The translations under genes and the position numbers were made by a program. A DNA stretch of 64,000 nucleotides. It comes from Cylindrodendrum hubeiense. Its lineage: Eukaryota; Ascomycota; Sordariomycetes; Hypocreales; Nectriaceae. Every line of letters begins with the position of its first letter. Within the stretch, counting starts at the first letter, position 1. Under the pieces are notes generated by a model. The model did not search any database. It saw only the letters and a program-made list of their open reading frames with translations, and had not been told where the DNA came from. The stretch lies in the NCBI GenBank assembly GCA_014621425.1, contig JAANBB010000015.1, positions 248,001 through 312,000 on the forward strand, in the 5' to 3' direction. Below, in pieces: positions 60,672 through 64,000 of this stretch.

Positions 60672-63600
60672 ATGGGACTCAAAACTGTGTTTTTATCCCT
60701 GTTGGCCTTTCAGGCCATGCTGGGTCTTAGCCATCCCCATCCCCATCACCGTCACGGGAGATTCCATGATGCACATGTCAAAGTCCGGGATAAGCAGCTC
60801 CTCTGCCCTCCTATTCCCGACAAACTGACGAGCGGCGCTGATCTCATAGCCAAGGTCAGGTTCAATGACCGTGACACATGTGACGCAAAGATCACCGCCA
60901 GATCGAGTCTCACCGCCAGGGCCGACAACCCGATCAACGTTGCGGACCCCAATGACCCATATTCGTGTTCTGAGGTGAAGCCATGCAGCAATGGTGCCTG
61001 TTGTGCCAAAACTGGCTATTGCAACTACGGTCCAGACGCCTGTGGTACCAATGGCGAGTCGCCCAACGACAAGTGCTGGAGCAACTGCGACGCTGTTGCC
61101 GAGTGCGGCCGTTTTGCTGAGACGGCTGGCAAGAAGTGTCCTCTCAATGTCTGCTGCAGTCAGTACGGGTTCTGCGGCATGACCAAGGACTTCTGCCAAA
61201 CATCAGATGAGGAGGACGAGGGCTGCCAGAGCAACTGTGTCCAACCTGGCTCCGGAGGCTCCGGTGGCGATGTCCAGAAGCGCGTCATCGGATACTACGA
61301 GGCGTGGAACTGGAAAAAGAAGTGCATCGGCATGAGCATGGAAGACATTCCCGTCAACGGCCTCACCCACATATACTACTCCTTTGCGTATATCATGCCC
61401 GAGACGTACAAGGTCGTCCCCATGCAGGACGAAAAAGACGGCAGCCTCACAACGGAGACCTTTACCGAGTTCACTGCCCTCAAGCGGAAGAACTCTGCTC
61501 TTAGGGCCGTCGTTGCTCTCGGTGGCTGGACCTTTAACGACAACAATACCATCTGGCAGCCTGTTTTCAGCGACCTCTCTTCCACAAAGGCTAAGCGTGC
61601 CATATTTATTAGCGAGCTTGTTAAGTTTATGGATCGTTATGGCTTCGACGGCGTTGACATTGACTGGGAGTACCCTGGCGCTGGCGACCGAGGCGGCAAG
61701 TCAGATGACGGCGAGAACCTCACCAAGCTGTTCAAAGAGATGCGTGCTGCGTTTGATAAAATGTCTGGCAGACAAAAAGAGATTTCCTTCACAGCACCGA
61801 CGAGTTACTGGTACATGCGCTATTTCGACATCGCTGCGTCCGCAAAGGTCGTTGACTATGTAAATGTCATGTCGTACGACCTCCACGGAATCTGGGATTC
61901 CGACAACCCCATTGGGTCCCAGGTCCTGGCGCACACCAACTTGACCGAGATTCACCTCGCGCTGGATCTGTTTTGGCGAAACGACGTCGACCCTGCCAAG
62001 ATAAACCTTGGCATTGGCTTCTATGGGCGATCGTTCCAGCTGGCGAGTGCGGCATGCCACACGCCTGGGTGTCTTTTCCTAGGCGGTGCTGACCCGGGAC
62101 TTTGTACCGACAACTCGGGCACTCTGTCCTACTTTGAGATTATGGAAATCATCAAAAAGTATGATCTGTCACCGTACTGGGATAAAGAGAACGCTGTCAA
62201 GTATGTCACCTGGGGTGGTGACCAGTGGGTATCCTATGACGACGAGGACACGATCGCACAGAAGATTGAGTTTGCCAACTCGCTAGGCTTAGGAGGTCTG
62301 CTCATCTGGGCCATTGACCTCGACAACACGCAACTTGACGCTCTGGCTGCTGTGCTGCGCCCTAAGGGTTTCGACACGTACCAAGCTCGCTCGACCAAGG
62401 ACCCATGGACAGAGCTCGGAGAAGGCCATTGCACCGTCAGCGACTGCGGCACGACTGGCTGCAAGTCCGGGTGGATTGAAGTTGATGAATACGATTGTGA
62501 TCGCCTGGCGGAGAAGAAAGCAAGTGTATGCTGTCCTTTTGCCTCGGCTCCCGATCCCGACTCATGGTAAGTTTCCCAGTGTGAGAATAACTGACTTGCA
62601 ACAACAGCTAACATTGCCATAGCACCTGGAGAGGCAACGGAGTTCTCTGCAACGGTCAGTGCCACGAAGGAGAGGTCGCTCTCGCTTCCAGCACGCAAGC
62701 CAGAGGCGGCTATGTGTGTACCGACGGCCGCAAGTTCCTCTGCTGCGAGGCGGAAGCCCAGGTGCCAGATTGCCGGTGGACCGACTGCAACGGGGAGTGC
62801 AATTCGGACGAAGACGAGTTGACGTGGAAGAACGGAAACTGTAGCGGCGACGACGAGAAAAGGTTCTGCTGTAACAAGGAACAAGAATGGAAAAATTGCG
62901 AGTGGCGCGGGAAGCCCGGCAGCTGCTTCGACAACCACTGCGACACAGGCTGGCAGGTGGCCTTGACTACGTCTCACGGAGGCGAGGGCGAAGACTGCGG
63001 ATGGGCCTCAAAGCGGAAGAGGAGCTTTTGCTGCGATCTCCCCACGGGCGAATCGCCATTCCTTCCTGTTTCCCTTGACTACTTGTTCCCTGATCCTCCG
63101 ACTGAGGAAGATGCAGAGTCGGACTTTACGCTCAAGGTGGATAACACCTGGGGTGGCGCCGAGGACTTGCCTTTTGCCGAGACACCTGAGCACTCGGCTT
63201 TTGGCTTCATTGTCATGACCAGTCCCGACGAGCTGCAGACCACACTTGATAAGCGTGATGGATCTCACTGGGAAGTCTTTGACTGCAACGACGCTGTTAC
63301 AGAGGGCGAGCATACCGTTCGCATGGTGTGCACTGACCGCAGTGAAAGCTCCAACTGCAAGAAGATCTACCTTGGCCATGGCGCCCCCGGCACCATTGTG
63401 GAGATGCCTGAGGGCTGCGGTCCAGGAAAGTATGCCGTGGTCAAAGATTTGACGTCCAGTCAGAACCAGAGCCTCCCACACCATCTCTACCGTCGCGGGG
63501 TGGATGTTTCCGAGCTCATATATGACTTAACCTTTGACTACGACTTCAGCCGTGTGCCTCGAGACCTGGGCGACACACAGATCCGCATCGACTATAGCAA

Positions 63601-64000
63601 CGAAAACACGTACTGGAACACCATTGTCGACAAGGCAGCTGACGCCAAGAAGAGGTCCTTAAAACGATCTGTCAAGAGGACTCTTCAGGATATGGGAGGC
63701 AGCCACAAGCGCTGGCTCGAAGAGGAGTGGCGGGATGATCTACACAAGGGTGACTTGTCCACGGAAGATATGCACAAGCGCTGGTTCGGTGAGACGACCC
63801 TCGACTGGCTCAAGGCCATCTTCACGGGAGTCACCAACACCATGGAGCTGGAGCACAGCTACAGCGAGGAGTTTGTGCTCAGCATCGTCGACCAGAAGCT
63901 GACGTGCCCCAACCTTGACGCCAAGCTTGAGGTCTACGCCGAGATGTCGGTGGATGCCAACGTCAACTATGGTTTCACCTTAATCGGTAAGCTCGGAGGT
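60672..64000 (+). CDS. Subgroup C GH18 chitinase, killer-toxin alpha/beta-like (partial at right edge)
   Basis: Exon 1 is 60672-62566 and exon 2 starts at 62623 and stays open to the window end, so over 1,090 residues are visible. A signal peptide (TVFLSLLAFQAMLGLS) is followed by a His-rich tract. Two Cys-rich chitin-binding (hevein-type) modules come near residues 95-200 (NGACCAKTGYC, NVCCSQYGFCG). The GH18 domain has GGWTFND and the catalytic FDGVDIDWEYPG (Glu333). After it lie more Cys-rich repeats with CC pairs, then a region with several dibasic sites, including two HKRW motifs. This layout is that of fungal subgroup C chitinases, which resemble the chitinase subunit of yeast killer toxins and may permeabilise competitor cell walls. 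No LysM module is evident inside it; those lie in the divergent neighbour. Confidence 0.93.

Noticed and set aside
60693..61199. 168-codon minus-strand open frame
   Set aside because: It is antisense to the chitinase exon; composition follows from the coding strand.

Overview
The window is nuclear DNA from a filamentous ascomycete, most likely a Sordariomycete and probably a Hypocreales/Fusarium-like fungus; this placement is an inference. The reasons are short introns (about 45-105 nt) with GTRAGT-type donors and CTRAC-like branch sites, an intron-bearing tRNA, single-gene transcription units, and families typical of these fungi: asco-laccase, subgroup C chitinase with a LysM neighbour, many MFS carriers and a Zn2Cys6 regulator. 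I modelled 19 protein genes by hand. Splice sites were chosen so that phase and family motifs agree.

Layout. 0-6.3 kb: a lactose-permease-like MFS carrier followed by a cytosolic LacZ-type GH2 beta-galactosidase. Three diverged repeat copies lie in the gap between them. 7.6-15 kb: an NmrA-like NAD(P)-binding protein, a decayed ABM-like gene, an intron-containing tRNA-Ala(AGC) and a secreted M28 glutamate-carboxypeptidase-like peptidase. 15.8-24.3 kb: a hexose transporter, a 3 kb gene-poor stretch with a MITE-like inverted repeat, a small secreted protein and an asco-laccase with a His-rich N-terminus. 24.7-29.97 kb: a conserved-looking protein of unknown function and a Zn2Cys6 regulator.

30.9-39 kb looks like an accessory catabolic locus. 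It holds an ACS-type MFS permease divergent from an amidohydrolase-2 protein, a hotdog thioesterase whose frame seems to need a one-nucleotide exon, a hAT-type MITE with 59-bp terminal repeats and an 8-bp target duplication, and a peroxisomal (C-terminal ARL) acyl/aryl-CoA ligase. The Zn2Cys6 gene next door is a candidate regulator.

40-64 kb: a GT64 glycosyltransferase, a DHA1-type drug/polyamine carrier, a 3 kb AT-rich gap, and a second sugar permease divergent from an intracellular rhamnosidase-like glycosidase. This repeats the permease-plus-cytosolic-glycosidase logic of the first pair. Then come a dead alpha/beta-hydrolase, a DUF7730-like protein, and a multi-LysM secreted protein divergent from a killer-toxin-like GH18 chitinase that runs off the right edge. 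The last pair matches the known fungal arrangement of subgroup C chitinases beside LysM proteins.
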